Shown here: positions 23,035 through 34,354 of the stretch, piece after piece
Layout: every line of letters starts with the position of its first letter
How positions within the stretch are numbered: position 1 is the stretch's first letter
Translations under genes and position numbers: made by a program
NCBI GenBank assembly: GCA_947462335.1
Contig: OX381706.1
Location: 15,352,784-15,416,783 of the forward strand
Direction of reading: 5' to 3'
Source: Harmothoe impar
Taxonomy: Eukaryota > Annelida > Polychaeta > Phyllodocida > Polynoidae
DNA length: 64,000 nt
Notes under the pieces: generated by a model
What the model saw: the letters and a program-made list of their open reading frames with translations, nothing else
The model's database searches: none
What the model was told of the DNA's origin: nothing

Positions 23035-26000
23035 TGGTAGGTACGGTTGGTAGGTATGGTTGGTAGGTACGGTTGGTAGGTACGGTTTGTAGGTACGGTT
23101 GGTAGGTACGGTTGGTAGGTACGGTTGGTAGGTACGGTTGGTAGGTACGGTTGGTAGCTCTGATTGTTAGGTAGTTTAATGTCCGCCACATTGCATTCCA
23201 GACTGGTACGGTAGGTAAGTAGGTATGGTAGGTAGGTTGGCAGGTAGGTAGGTAAGGTAGGTTGGTAGGTAGATTGCTTTGATTGATTGTTAGGTAGTTT
23301 AACATCCCGCACATTGCATTTCAGACTAGGTAGGTACGGTAGGTTGGTTGGTTGGTTGGTAAGTACGGTAGGTAGGTAGGTAGGTGGGTATGTTAGGTTA
23401 GGTACAGTAAGCTGTTTGGTAGGTTGGTAGGTAGTTTGGTAGGTAGGTTGGTTGGTAGGTAGGTACGGTAGGTACGGTAGGTTCGGCAGGTAGGTAGGTT
23501 CGGTATCTTCATTTTTAGGTAGGTTGGTAGGTAGGCACCGTAGATATATAGGCAGGTAGGTACGGAAGGTAATTATGGTAGGTAGATAGGTACGGTATGT
23601 AGGTATGGTAGGTAGGTAAGAAGGCAGGTACCGTTGATAGGTAGGTACCGTAATTTGGTAGGTAAATAAGTATGGTAGGTAGGTAGGTATGGTAGGTCGG
23701 TAGGTAGATAAGGTTGGTAGGTAGGTAGGTAGGTAATGTCCGCCACATTGCATTCCAAACTAGGTAGGTCTGCTTGTTGGTTGGTAGGTACGGTAGGTAA
23801 GTAGGTATGGTAGGTAGGTATGGTAGGTAGGTATAGGTATGGTGGGTAGGTTGGCAGGTAGGTAGGTACGGTAGGTTGCTTTGTTTGGAAAGTTGTTTGG
23901 TAGGTTGGTAGGCAGGTTGGTAGGTAGTTTGGTAGGTAGGTATGGTCGGTTCGTAGGTAGGTACGGTTGGTAGGTAGCTAGGTAGGTAGGTAGGTTGGTA
24001 TGAAGGTTGGTCTGATTGTCAGGTAGTTTAAAGTCCAGCACATTGCATTCCATACTAGGTAGGTAGGTATGTTAGGCACGGTAGGTAGGTCGGGAGGTAT
24101 AGTAGGTAGGTAGGTAGGTAGGTAGGTAGGTAAGTAGGTAGGTAGCTGTGATTGTTAGGTAGTGTAACGTCCGGCACATTGCATTCCAGACTAGGTAGGT
24201 AGGTATGTTAGGCACAGTAGGTAGGTTGGGAGGTACGGTAGGTACGGTAGGTAGGTAGGTAGATATGGTAGGTCGGTAGGTAGATACAGTTGGTAGGTAG
24301 GTAGGTACGGTAGGTGGGTTGGTATGAAGGTTGCTCTGATTGTTAGGTAGTTTAACGTCAGGCACTTTGCATACAGGTAAGATAGGTAGGTAGATAGGTA
24401 TGGTAGGTAGGTATGGTAGGTGCTGTATCTTGATTTTTAGGTAGGTTGGTAGGTAGCCACCGTAGATATGGTAGGTAGGTACGGTAGGTAGGTTGGGAAG
24501 TATGGTAGGTATGTACCATTGGTAGGTAGGTACAGTAGGTAGGTACGGTAGGTAAGTTGGCAGGTATGTAGGTACGGTTGCTCTGATTGTTAGGTAGTTT
24601 AGGTAGGTAAGAAGGCAGGTACCGTAGAAAGGTAGGTAGGTATTGTAGGTTGGCATGGTAGGTCGGTATGGTAGGTAGATAGGTATGGTAGGTAGGTATG
24701 AAGGCACGTACCGTAGATAGGTAGGCAGGTATGGTAGGTAGGTACCATTGGTAGGTAGATATGGTAGGTCAGTAGGTAGACACGGTTGGTAGGTAGGTAG
24801 GTACCGTAGGTTGTTAGATAGGTTGCTTTGATTGTTAGGTAGTTTAACGTCCGGCATATTGCATTCCAGACTACATAGGTACGGTAGGTAGGTTGGTGAG
24901 TTGGTTGGTAGCTGGTTATGGTAGGTAGGTAGGCATGGTAGGTAGGTAGATACGGTTGGTAGATAGGTAGGTAGGTAGGTAGGTAGGTATGGTTGGTAGG
25001 TATGGTTGTTAGGTAGGCAAGGTAGGTAACTACTGTTGGTAGGTAGGAACAGTAGTTAGGTGGGTAGGGTAGGTTGGTAGATAGGTTGGTAGGTAGGTAT
25101 GGTGGGTAGGTATGGTTGGTAGGTAATGTTGGTAGGTACGGTTGGTAGGTACGGTTGGTAGGTATGGTTGGTAGGTACGGTTGGTAGGTACGGTTGGTAG
25201 GTACGGTTGGTAGGTACGGTTGGTAGGTACGGTTGGTAGGTACGGTTGGTAGGTACGGTTGGTAGGTATGGTAGGTAGGTAGGTAGTTATGGTAGGTACC
25301 ATTTCAGACTAGGTAGGTACGGTAGGTAGGTAGGTAGGTTGCTTTGATTGATTGTCAGGTAGTTTAACATCCGGCACATTGCATTTCAGACTAGGTAGGT
25401 ACGGCAGGTTGGTTGGTAGGTACCGTAGGGAGGTAGGTGTGTATGTTAGGTAGGTATGGTAGGTAGGTAGGTGGGTATGGTAGGCTGGTACGGTAAGTTG
25501 TTTGGTAGGTTGGTAGGTAGGTAGTTTGGTAGGTTGGTTGGTAGGTAGTTATGGTAGGTTGCTCTGATGGTTAAGTAGTTCAATGTCCGCCACATTGCAG
25601 TCCAGACTAGGTAGGTACAGTAGGTAGGTTGGTTGGTATGTTCGGTAGGTAGGTAGGTACAGTAGGTAGGTAGGGAGGTATGGTAGGTTGGTAGGTAGGT
25701 TGCTTTGATTGATTGTTAGGTAGTTTAACATCCGGCACATTGCATTTCAGACTAGGTAGGTACGGCTGGTAGGCAGGTTGGTTGGTAGGTACGGTAGGTA
25801 GGTAGGTGGGTATGGTAGGTTGGTAGGTAGGTTGCTTTGATTGATTGTTAGGTAGTTTAACATACGGCACATTGCATTTCAGACTAGGTAGGTACGGCTG
25901 GTAGGCAGGTTGGTTGGTAGGTACGGTAGGTAGGTAGGTGGGTATGGTAGGTAGGTATGGTAGGTAGGTAGGTGGATATGGTAGGCTGGTATGGTAAGTT

Positions 26001-26038
26001 CTTTGGTAGGTTGGTAAGTAGGTGGGTAGGTTGTTATA

Positions 26039-27142
26039 TATCCTGGTAATAAAATAGAATTTCCTTTGAAAAGAAAGCTCACATAGATTTGGATAGAAGC
26101 CGCGAATGGACGTTCAGGAGCTTTTGCCAAGTGTTTTGTTACTAGAAATAGCCTCGGTATTTATGGTATATAATCCTAAGAACAGTGACAGGAACCCCCC
26201 GGGTAAGATGGTCGCAGTGCGCATGTTCAAAGGCCATTTCCGTGAGTCGGCCATTGTTGTTTGGTGTGGAGGAGAGAGCACAAGCCAGCGTGTCATAAGA
26301 GGAATATCATTGGTTTAAATATACAATTTTTTTTAAATATGTTATTGTTATTGTTATGAATAAATATGGTGGGTGTATTTGCCATGCCTAATCCCAATTT
26401 CCATTGTTGTTATTATTATGTATCATATCAACTTCAGTATATTTCTTTATAGCGGTTAGTTTACCGGTACTTAAGTTAACATAACTCAGCGTCGACGGGC
26501 ATCATATTGGGTGAAAGATAACTCATTTAGCTCACACTGAGAGAGTAAAGAAATCACCCCCTGTCAGTTTAATTAGAGAACGGAATATGATACCTGCCCG
26601 TATTAGAATTTCTGAAAATAAGGGTTGCTTCAAGAGAGCTTTAAAGAAAGCAGTCAAAAAGTCAAAAAAATGTCTACATATATTACCGTTTACAAATGAT
26701 GCTCCAGATGATATTTATGTAAATTTCTATTAAATTTTGTAGAATTTTACCTGATAATAATAATTTGTTCATAATTTGCTAAAATTATTTGTTAAAATTA
26801 CTGTGGTTATTTATTTATCTAAATTACTGTGGTGTTATAAAATATTATTGTGCTGTCAGAACGATTTGCATTAAAACAGTTGTTTCTAGGGCAGTAAAGT
26901 ATATAGTATAGTATAGTATAGTATAGTATAGTATAGTATAGTAGAGTATTGTTAGTACTAAAACAACATTACTCTCATATCATATGAAATCATTAATGGA
27001 TGTTGTTGACAAATAGGGATTTCTGATATGATGCATAAAGCATATTCTCATAAAGCATAAAGTATAATAATAAAATTATTAGAAAGCTTGTAAATTGTAT
27101 AAAATGTGGAAACTGTGCATTATATGTGAGTGAATTGTAGGT
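26039..27142. other. AT-rich intergenic DNA; short open relic
   Basis: Mostly non-coding. Bases 26515-26733 (+) are open for about 72 codons with lysine-rich, non-repetitive content (RERNMIPARIRISENKGCF) ending at TAA 26731-26733, but there is no start or homology I recognise. A (TATAG)n microsatellite lies at 26901-26945. The open stretch could be a terminal exon or a transposon relic. Confidence 0.35.
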
Positions 27143-28086
27143 ACAGTCAACTCCCTCCTAACGGCCACCCCTCTACAGCGGCCACTCCACCAATGCGGCC
27201 ATATTTGGAAAGTCCCAATCGTTTTCCCCTTTATTTTAATGTAAAAAACTCCCCCTACTGCGGGCACCCCTCTAATGTGGCCACCCCGCCTTGTGGCCAC
27301 CTATTTTACAGTACCAAATGATGAATTACTTCCTCTAATGCGGCCATTTGAAGAATAATTCAATGAAATATTGAACTGTATTTCTGATTACCAGTCTACA
27401 TGTGGATTCAGCTTACATTTGTAGTCGCTGAGGGGAATGTGGGGGGGGGGGGGGTGTGCTGCGGAGGTTTAGCTTTAACACCTCGCAGGGCAGGCCCCCT
27501 CCCCCTCCCCCTCTGGGCCTCTCACCCCCACCCCCCTGACACGTACTGCTCATGTTCTGCTTGACTGATTGGGAGGTGACGATGGGGGGGGGGGGGGTCA
27601 CACCATGTCTAGTGTCTTGGTGAATCGGAGCATCTCACCCCCCCCCCCTGCATTGTAAAACAAGTCAAATATAATACTGACATTAGCCTACAAATATCGA
27701 TATTATTATTTCTCACTACTCTGGGACACTGCTAGTTTGATGGCCTTAGATCCTTAAATTTGACACAGCGACATTTTTGGCCTTAGTGACATGGGACATG
27801 AGCGAAAAAATAGATAGTGACATGGTGACATGGGACATGGGGCATTTCTTAAAATCGATATGGCGACATGGGCATTTCTTAAAAATCGATATAGCGACAT
27901 GGGGACCTCCCCCCCCCCCCCCATCAAGGGCCCCAGTTTGAATACTGTAATGAAAATAATAGTTCTAAGCCTGCGTTCAATGTACTTCATAGGCTTAGCA
28001 TTGACTCCCTCTAGTGCAGCCACCTCGCTAATGCGGCCAGTTTTGGATAGTCCCAAGGGTGTCCGGATTAGAGGGAGTTGACTGTA
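27143..28086. repeat. Inverted-repeat element(s) with cagtcaactccctc ends
   Basis: cagtcaactccctcc with gcggcca follow-on at 27143 is answered by gagggagttgactgtag at 28070-28086. A second inward-facing copy (tgactccctctagtgcagcc) sits near 28002. The outer pair could delimit one ~944 bp element, or two smaller related elements could have been hit separately. Internal copies of gcggccac recur at 27165-27300. No ORF is seen. Confidence 0.45.
27770..27905. repeat. gacatggg / ttaaaatcgata dispersed repeat
   Basis: Tandem phrases ggacatgggacatg, catttcttaaaatcgatatg and catttcttaaaaatcgatat occur here. They match the units at 3721-3925 and, inverted, 31235-31410. Confidence 0.55.
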
Positions 28087-28329
28087 GTATGTAGTGTCTA
28101 CATTGTTTTCATGCCAATCATTATTCATCACCATATCCCCTCCCTCCCGTAAAGTATTATCATCTAAGAATTCTTCAATTCTTTTAAAATCATAACAAAG
28201 CAAAAAGAAGGTGTTTTTAGTTTTAAGGAATGATTCTCATCTTCTTATTTTCCAACTGATACCTGCTTTAATTTGTAGAATGTTCTGTTCAGTATAATAA
28301 GCAATTAAATTGAATTGAATTGAAATACC

Positions 28330-29260
28330 GGCCTAAGTCCATTTTAGGGGAATGACTCTTATAGGCACGGGTCGATCTAAAAGTGTCCAGAATCGATCTA
28401 AAATAAATAGATCGGGATTCAAGCTCACACCTACCTCATAGAACAGGGTTTTAAGTATCAATCTCGATCATTTTAAAGTTCTGATGCCTTCATATTAATG
28501 AGAAATTAAAGAAAATGCAGGGATAAAACAGATAATGAGTCACGATCGTCATTGTTGCTACCTTGACGTGACGGCATGACTACTTCCGGTTCCTGTCCTT
28601 TTTTGGGACTATTTTTGAAAAAAGAAAAACGGGGGTGCGGGGGCAGAGCCCCCGATTATCTACCATTTGATGGGAAATGGCTTATTTCAATTGAACAATT
28701 AGTTAATTCGGGGGCTCTGCCCCCAAACCCCCGTTTATTTTGAATTTTAAGTTGGAACTACATTCTATTGTCTCCTGGTGTATTCATACTCAAGGAATCT
28801 CATTGGATGATGGTTTTGAACATGACAACAACATCATGGCGTCGAGATGGCTTTCTGCTGTCACTCTCGGTCCATTTAAATTGTTATTTAATGGTTTAAT
28901 GGGTATATTGCCATATATTCCTCCATGGAATGGATAAAGGTAAGCTTGCAGCGTTGGATTGAGTTAAGATTGATCTCTTTTGAGTTTGTAAACAAAAGAT
29001 TTCAACCTTTGCAGAGATCGTAATCTGAGAGAAAGTAACGATAGGGCTAATTTGTTGATTTCAAAGAACTTTTCCCAAAATTCTTGGTTTAGTTTCATGG
29101 ATATTTTAATGGTTTAATGGGCCTGCGGCGCTAAATTATTGAATGGGTTAAATGCAGGTAGGCCTACGGCACAAGATTGAATAAAGTTCGAATTAGATTG
29201 ATACCTATTTAGATCAACTTCATGCCTATAAGAGTCATTCCCCTGAAATGGACTTAGGCC
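28330..29260. mobile_element. 931 bp MITE with 8 bp target duplication
   Basis: The terminal inverted repeats are about 38 bp: ggcctaagtccattttaggg on the left, and the right end reads inward ggcctaagtccatttcaggg. The 8 bp direct repeat gaaatacc flanks both ends (28322-28329 and 29261-29268), as in hAT-type elements. Inside, 28630-28735 is a nested foldback (gggggcagagcccccga inverted). An open stretch at 28740-28937 followed by a gtaagc donor-like site looks incidental. No transposase is seen, so it is non-autonomous. Confidence 0.82.
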
Positions 29261-29302
29261 GAAATACCCGGGGTACAAAAGTAGAGGCATCAACCTAACT
29301 TA

Positions 29303-29625
29303 GGGAGTGTTCATTTATTATTTACAGGGGGGGGGTGGTGAGATTTCGCGCGGAGGGGCGAATTTTTTTTACGCCCCCCCCTCGAGAGCGCGTGGAACAT
29401 TTCGCGACCCCCCTCGCCGGAGGCGTAGAAAATTTTTCGCCCCCCCCCCCTTTGAACTATAGTAACGCGCAGGCTTTTTTGCTAAAAAGGGGCTTAAATT
29501 TTTACGCCCCCCCCTCAAGAGGGGTCAGAATTTTTTACGCCCCCCCCTCGGGAGGGGTCGGAAATTTTTACGCCCCCCCCCCCAAACCCACCACCCCCCC
29601 CTGTAACTAATAAATGAACACTCCC
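29303..29625. mobile_element. 323 bp MITE, TTA-flanked (family B, copy 1)
   Basis: The ends are gggagtgttcatttatta and its inverted copy, flanked by TTA on both sides (29300-29302 and 29626-29628), typical of PIF/Harbinger-type MITEs. The interior alternates poly-C/G runs with attttttacgc units. The second copy at 48482-48803 has the same ends and the same TTA duplication. Confidence 0.8.
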
Positions 29626-29971
29626 TTAGTGTTACCCTCCACTAGCTTCCACTGGCTCCAGAATGGCCAGATGGCAGAAACATGTCCCGTTCCACCTTTT
29701 CATCCGACTACATTTAGATCATCTATGATCTAATTTTCATCAGTATCATATCTTCATAAAGTAGGCAACAATCACGTAACAATTGTCGACTTACCGATAC
29801 CTAGATAAACTTAATAAGACTTACTTTTCACTCACCGACCGTGATCCGTGTTAATCGCTGGCCTTGTCGTTGATCTGTCACATGCTGGGTCCGCGTCACT
29901 ATGGTCACAGTTGTAACCATGACGACATGGGCACATTTACCTAGCAACCACATTGTATACACACATACCCA

Positions 29972-29979
29972 TGACGTCA
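29972..29979. promoter_or_regulatory. TGACGTCA (CRE/ATF-type) site upstream of two-exon gene
   Basis: A perfect CREB/ATF palindrome lies 110 bp upstream of the ATG at 30089, close to two tagcaac half-sites of RFX type (29941-29950 and 29991-29998). This is a plausible core-promoter region. Function is inferred from motif and position only. Confidence 0.4.
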
Positions 29980-30088
29980 TCAATATGCACTTAGCAACGC
30001 ACAGAGTGAGTTTTCACAAAGCAGAGAGTTCACGAAGTAAAACCTGTAAAACGTAAGGGAGATGTAAACACCACTATCACCAGAAAAC

Positions 30089-32982
30089 ATGGGGCAGAGA
30101 TCCAGCAAAAAGAAGGCTAAAAGCCAGTCGTCACCTGAAGAGAGTATCACAGCGACGGAAAGTGGGACAATTGCGGAGTATTACCGCGCATTGAACAAAG
30201 AAAAAGTGCGAATTCAGGAATCCTGGCAGGATAGGAAAGGTGACACTGACAGGTAAGAAACTTAAGTTTTAGTTTTGCTACTTATCATTATGCCGGTATT
30301 TATGGGCCTACTACAGAGTTTTTTTTAACAAGTTCTAACTTGTGTCATTCCCCCAAGTCGCGAACGTTTAATTCCCGAGTTAATTTCGTGAATAGGACAC
30401 GTTCACAACTCTTGGGATATCTCCTTTTTTTCTTGTCTTAACCTATGTTCTGCACACTATACAAACACCCACCCACCCCCTTGTCACGCTTTTGCGCCAT
30501 ATCTTCATTATTGTTTGTCACACTCTGACCAAGACCCCCGCCACCCCGTCTGGGCTCTGGCGTGACATACTTTATGGACGGCCCAAAATGATAAATATAT
30601 AGGCCCAATGTACTCAATTTGATATAATTATTAGTGTAGCTTTCAACAGGCTCACAGCCATAGCCTGATGTGATGGAGCAGGGGTAACCCATCAGCTTCT
30701 CATGCAGAAGATCCTTGGTTCAACCCTCACTCAATGCACGCCTGGGATAACTCTCCTAGGTGCGCGGACACACGTTAACAGCGCAATCTTAATTCAGAAT
30801 TAAGATAGTCCTAATCATCTTAAAATTAGTCTTAATCTTCCTTAACACAGAAATAAGATTGTCTTAATTATCTTAAAATTAGTCTTAATCTTATCTTAAC
30901 CTATCTTAATCCTATCTTAAAGGCGCACTCAACCCAGGACCTAACCCTGCCGAGTTTTGTACGCAAATGACGTCGTGGGTTCAGTGCGCCTTTAAACTAC
31001 ACAGTCCATTGTAGTATAGGCTAGTCGACTAGTATGTAAACCCCCGTTTTTTTTCCGCTTTTTTTTCTTTCTGGGTAGATTAAGACATTTTGAGATGTAA
31101 GATTAAGATGTAGGATTAAGATGTAAGATTAAGATTGCGCTGTTAACGATTGTCCGCGCCCCTGGGAGAGCTATCCCGTATTTGCTCAGTCAACCCCTTA
31201 GAGATATTTGTGCCTCTACATGGGTACCCGAACTTTTGACCATGTCGCCGTGTCGATTTTTAGCAAAAGGGGCGTGTCGCTGGGTCGAATTTTAGCTATA
31301 TAAGAACTTAGAGAAAAATCACTGTGGGTCGATTTTTATCCCCTTTTTGCCTGTGTCCGTCGATTTTTAAAAGGGCCGTGTCGCCGTGTCGCCCGTGTCG
31401 TTTTTTACCCATGCCGGGGCACATATTTTTGACGATACAGGTAAACTATGACAATATGAGAGCGAGGCTGCGCCTGGTGTCTATTGTAGGAAGTACATGT
31501 ACATTTACATGCAGAAACCGGCGCAGCTGGTCATGTTGACCATGATTAGCCACCTTCCATATTCTTTGTTGCTGTAGGTAAAATAATCATGAAAGTGTTC
31601 TTCATATTTTTTAAGTTTTTGTTTCTTAATCTTTCAGAGGAAGCTTCAAGACTAGCGAAGATGGCATTCCCCAAAATAATTTCTCCGGCAGTATGGTCAA
31701 TGATGATGAAACAATCAACAAATTATGCAGTAGAATTATCGACTACACTGTGGAGCAGCTAAAACCACGGAACACCTCTAGTGTCAGTCTTGAGGTCAGA
31801 GTCAATAGTGCTGCTGCCATCGAAGATTTGGACTCGTTCCAAACGTCTGAAAATGAGCAATGTATAGCAGAGGAAGAAAGCAAAGGGCAGAATGAGGAGC
31901 TGACGACAAGTCAATTGTCTATTGGTGGAGGCTCAAAGAGTTCATCAGCCAAATGCTCATGTCAGCACTCCAATGATGAGAATGATTACCGGCTTCATAG
32001 CAGCAATGATGATGGTAAGATGGGGGCTGAAGAGGCCCGCCAGAAAAAGAAAGAGAAGAAAGCTAAAGCTAAAGCAAAAGCTAAAGCAAAAAAAGCAGAA
32101 GATGCCAAAGCCGGCAGAGTTAACCAATCTTCAGCTTCAATGGTAAGCACTGCTGGGAATATTTCTGTAAAACCCTGTGTTGAGCAGGTTATGGAGAATG
32201 TACAACCTTGTGTCGAACAAGTCATAGAGGACGTGTCAGACTGTATTGAAGGCTTTAAAGAATGGGCCTCACCGCCAAAGAAGGTTCCCGTGTCTAGAAA
32301 GAAGCTCTTCAGGACAAGAACAACACCTCTCCCTCGCCCGGTGTCGCCAGAGGAGCAGAAGTGGACGCTTGTCAATGAATGTAAACCAGTTACAGTGCAA
32401 CCTGTCAACAAAGCCACCACCTTAAGCAGCCCACACAAAGGTAACACCCAACTTCAGATTATGGAAAAGTGCCATTGTCCTACAGACAGTGTGAAAAATG
32501 AGATCTGTAATGCCAAAGGTGATGCCTACCTAGAAAATACTCAATCCAGTGTAAAGGAAGTTGGACAAAAGCAAATGTCACTGTGCATTTCGTCTGAAAG
32601 TTTCACAATTGTGCATCCCGAAGGCGGCATACACCAGAAAAACAGTCAATCAAGACCAAAGAAATTTGTGCAACCCCAAACAGACAAAGATACATTTAGT
32701 TCATTCGAAAATTTCCCGATTGTGCATGACTATATTGATAGAGGAGAAAAGGGGAAACGCGGACCTGTTCCTAAAAAGAGAATAAATAGCAAAAAGACTG
32801 TTCATCCAAAACATCAATCACAGAAGAAAAACAAGCGTAACTCAGATGAAGGTTTGCCGTCGGACACAGCTAGAGATGGGTGTGAAGTTGTTCCTGCTGC
32901 TGGCAGCACGCGCATAGTCAACAATCCCTTCATGAAGCATGCTTCCATGACTAAAGCCTTTCGTATCAAGAAAAGACAATGA
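30089..32982 (+). CDS. Two-exon gene: 502-residue lysine-rich protein of unknown function
   Basis: Exon 1 is 30089-30252 (donor AG|gtaaga). Exon 2 is 31638-32982 (acceptor tctttcag after a long T-rich tract). The split codon AG|A joins the frames exactly, and the ATG at 31693 is internal (residue 74). The protein starts MGQRSSKKK, a possible N-myristoylation signal plus basic patch. It has an acidic middle, a Lys/Ala helix (KKKEKKAKAKAKAKAKK, residues ~191-206), a duplicated PCVEQV segment (~234-252), a basic stretch with KKLFRTRTTPLPRP, and a conserved-looking basic C terminus (NNPFMKHASMTKAFRIKKR). KWTLVN, SFTIVH and NFPIVH (~296-419) fit W/F-x-x-V LC3-interacting motifs. I recognise no domain. 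The intron carries an inverted-repeat element (30744-31177). The splice structure and complex codon content make coding very likely. Confidence 0.8.
30458..30593. repeat. Dispersed repeat (family C, copy 1)
   Basis: The stretch with gtcacactctgaccaagacc, gcgtgacatactttatggac and caaacacccaccc matches 45131-45290 in order and wording. It ends toward a ggccgtccataaa-type terminus. It is probably a MITE fragment in the intron of the two-exon gene. Confidence 0.55.
30655..30730 (+). other. tRNA-like sequence (SINE head candidate)
   Basis: tagcctgatgtgatggagca resembles a tRNA A-box region, an anticodon-arm-like ttctcatgcagaag follows, and ggttcaaccc matches a B box. The cloverleaf does not close cleanly and the acceptor stem is missing. 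I therefore read it as a degenerate tRNA-derived SINE head, not a tRNA gene. Confidence 0.3.
30744..31177. mobile_element. 434 bp MITE with ~50 bp inverted ends
   Basis: The left end (gggataactctcctaggtgc, then gttaacagcgcaatcttaat) is answered by the right end read on the minus strand (gggatagctctcccaggggc, then gttaacagcgcaatcttaat). The interior contains repeated aagattaagat and cttaaaattag words. I could not find a clean target duplication. It lies wholly in the intron of the 30089-32982 gene. Confidence 0.75.
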
Positions 32983-33148
32983 GTATTGTTGGTTATATAC
33001 TTTAGCATTTTAGCTGGAAAAAAATGCTGAGCGAAATGATAAACCTTTGTAAATACATCAACTATTATATGCAAATCTATATGAAAGTTTATTTTACCAT
33101 ATATTTGAAACTAGATAGTCTGCATCTTAATAGAACTGTGATGATGAT

Positions 33149-33154
33149 AATAAA
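33149..33154 (+). terminator. Poly(A) signal AATAAA for the two-exon gene
   Basis: AATAAA lies 167 bp past the TGA at 32980-32982, in AT-rich DNA. An identical signal exists in the second duplicate near 34809, so longer 3' ends are possible. Confidence 0.45.
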
Positions 33155-34095
33155 ATATAGATAATGAACCTTGCTGTTAATGACTTATTTTTACTATATG
33201 GAGATATATTGACATGGGACTTTGAGACAATACAATAAATGAAGGAAGAAATATGTAACATATATGTTGTTTTATCACACATGAGACTCCCTATGAAGAG
33301 GTCTTGCTTAGGTAGCAAAGGTTTGTTTCAGGTAATACAAAGCCAAATATACAGTTGGTTATTCAAAAAGTTTCGCTTTCCCATAAGGGGCTTATACTGG
33401 ATGTGCCGTGAGGGGAAAGGAATCTTCACCTATATCATTAAAGGCTGTATGCACTAGTGAGCAAGTGGGTTGGTAGTGTAGGTCTATTCATGTACCTGTG
33501 GTGTAAGTATTTTTTTTGATTTGAGATGGCGAAATTGCCAATCCCGTTTATTATTTATACCGGACATAAAAAAGAGCTTGTTCAGCTCGATGAGTATTCT
33601 ACATCCAGTTTTCACGGAGACATTCACTGTATCACAATACTATAAGTAACATATGAAAAGGAAAATAATAACAGTGAAGATGCCTGGAGATAGTGGTCTA
33701 TCACCCAGGCTATCTATATTAGTGTATAGAAGTGGAAACTATGAATGGAAGGAGGATTTCCTGGTCAGGAATATTTTTGTGTAGTGAGAGGGGAAGTTTG
33801 CAGCAGGGGGTCCTCAATGACTTCCATATAAACAGACAGGAAATGTAGGAACCGTAGATTGAGATAGATTGGAGTGCAGTTCTACTGCAAGTTACTTGTT
33901 TTAAATGGGCAAGATCGCTACTCACACATAACAATATAGTAGACTAGAACAGTACTGGAATTGTGAATGGGACATTGATTATTCCACTGTAACTCTTTAA
34001 GCGATATAAAGTGCTTTACAGTTCTATGACAAGCTTCTCCAAAAATCATCTCCTGGAAGCTGTTATAAGCTGATCCCCAGACAGGGGCCTGTTAT

Positions 34096-34354
34096 AGCCT
34101 GAGCTCCACTAGGGCGAAACCCCTACCTGTGAAACGATCTTTCTATTGTTGTCTTCTGACATATTTCGCCTCATTTCACGGGAGTGTCGCCCTATGTAAC
34201 GCCAGTAGCAGGGCGACACTCAGGGCGACTCTCCCGCGAACTGAAGCAAAATGAGGCAAAATGAGGCAAAATGAAGCAAAATATGCAAATGAAAACATAA
34301 GAAAACCTCGCCTCATTTCGCAGGTACCTGTGTCGTCCTAGTGGAGTCCGGGCT
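34096..34354. mobile_element. Foldback/MITE element in duplicate copy 1
   Basis: Inverted ends of about 40 bp: agcctgagctccactagggc on the left, and the right end read on the minus strand is agcccggactccactaggac. The interior has aaatgaggc / gcctcatttc inverted words and cgccctatgtaacgccag. The same element sits at 35298-35544 in the second duplicate, 12 bp shorter (one aaaatgaggc unit lost). Confidence 0.65.

Larger units (their letters stand above)
17389..26038. repeat. 8.6 kb GGTA-type satellite with embedded modules
   Basis: The array is built of ggta, ggtaggtacggt and ggttggtaggtac units. At least two dozen copies of a ~50 bp module are scattered through it: tgattgttaggtagtttaa, then a tccggcacattgcatt-type stretch, then cagactaggtagg (for example near 17710, 18110, 18230, 19850, 19970, 20875, 21000, 23165, 24155, 25350 and 25710). 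Open minus-strand frames of TYLPTVPTNRTYQPYL type are by-products of a stop-free repeat. It is interrupted at 22441-23034 by a retroposon. Confidence 0.92.

Noticed and set aside
8870..26038. CRISPR array or phage-type repeat interpretation
   Set aside because: Repeats are contiguous, without regular unique spacers or cas genes, in clearly eukaryotic DNA.
30655..30730. A functional tRNA gene
   Set aside because: B-box and anticodon-arm-like words are present, but the acceptor stem and D arm do not pair; kept only as a SINE-head candidate.
32561..32785. Alternative frames within the two-exon gene, including the 150-codon minus frame at 31995-32447
   Set aside because: They overlap the spliced, in-phase main frame and lack complexity or homology.
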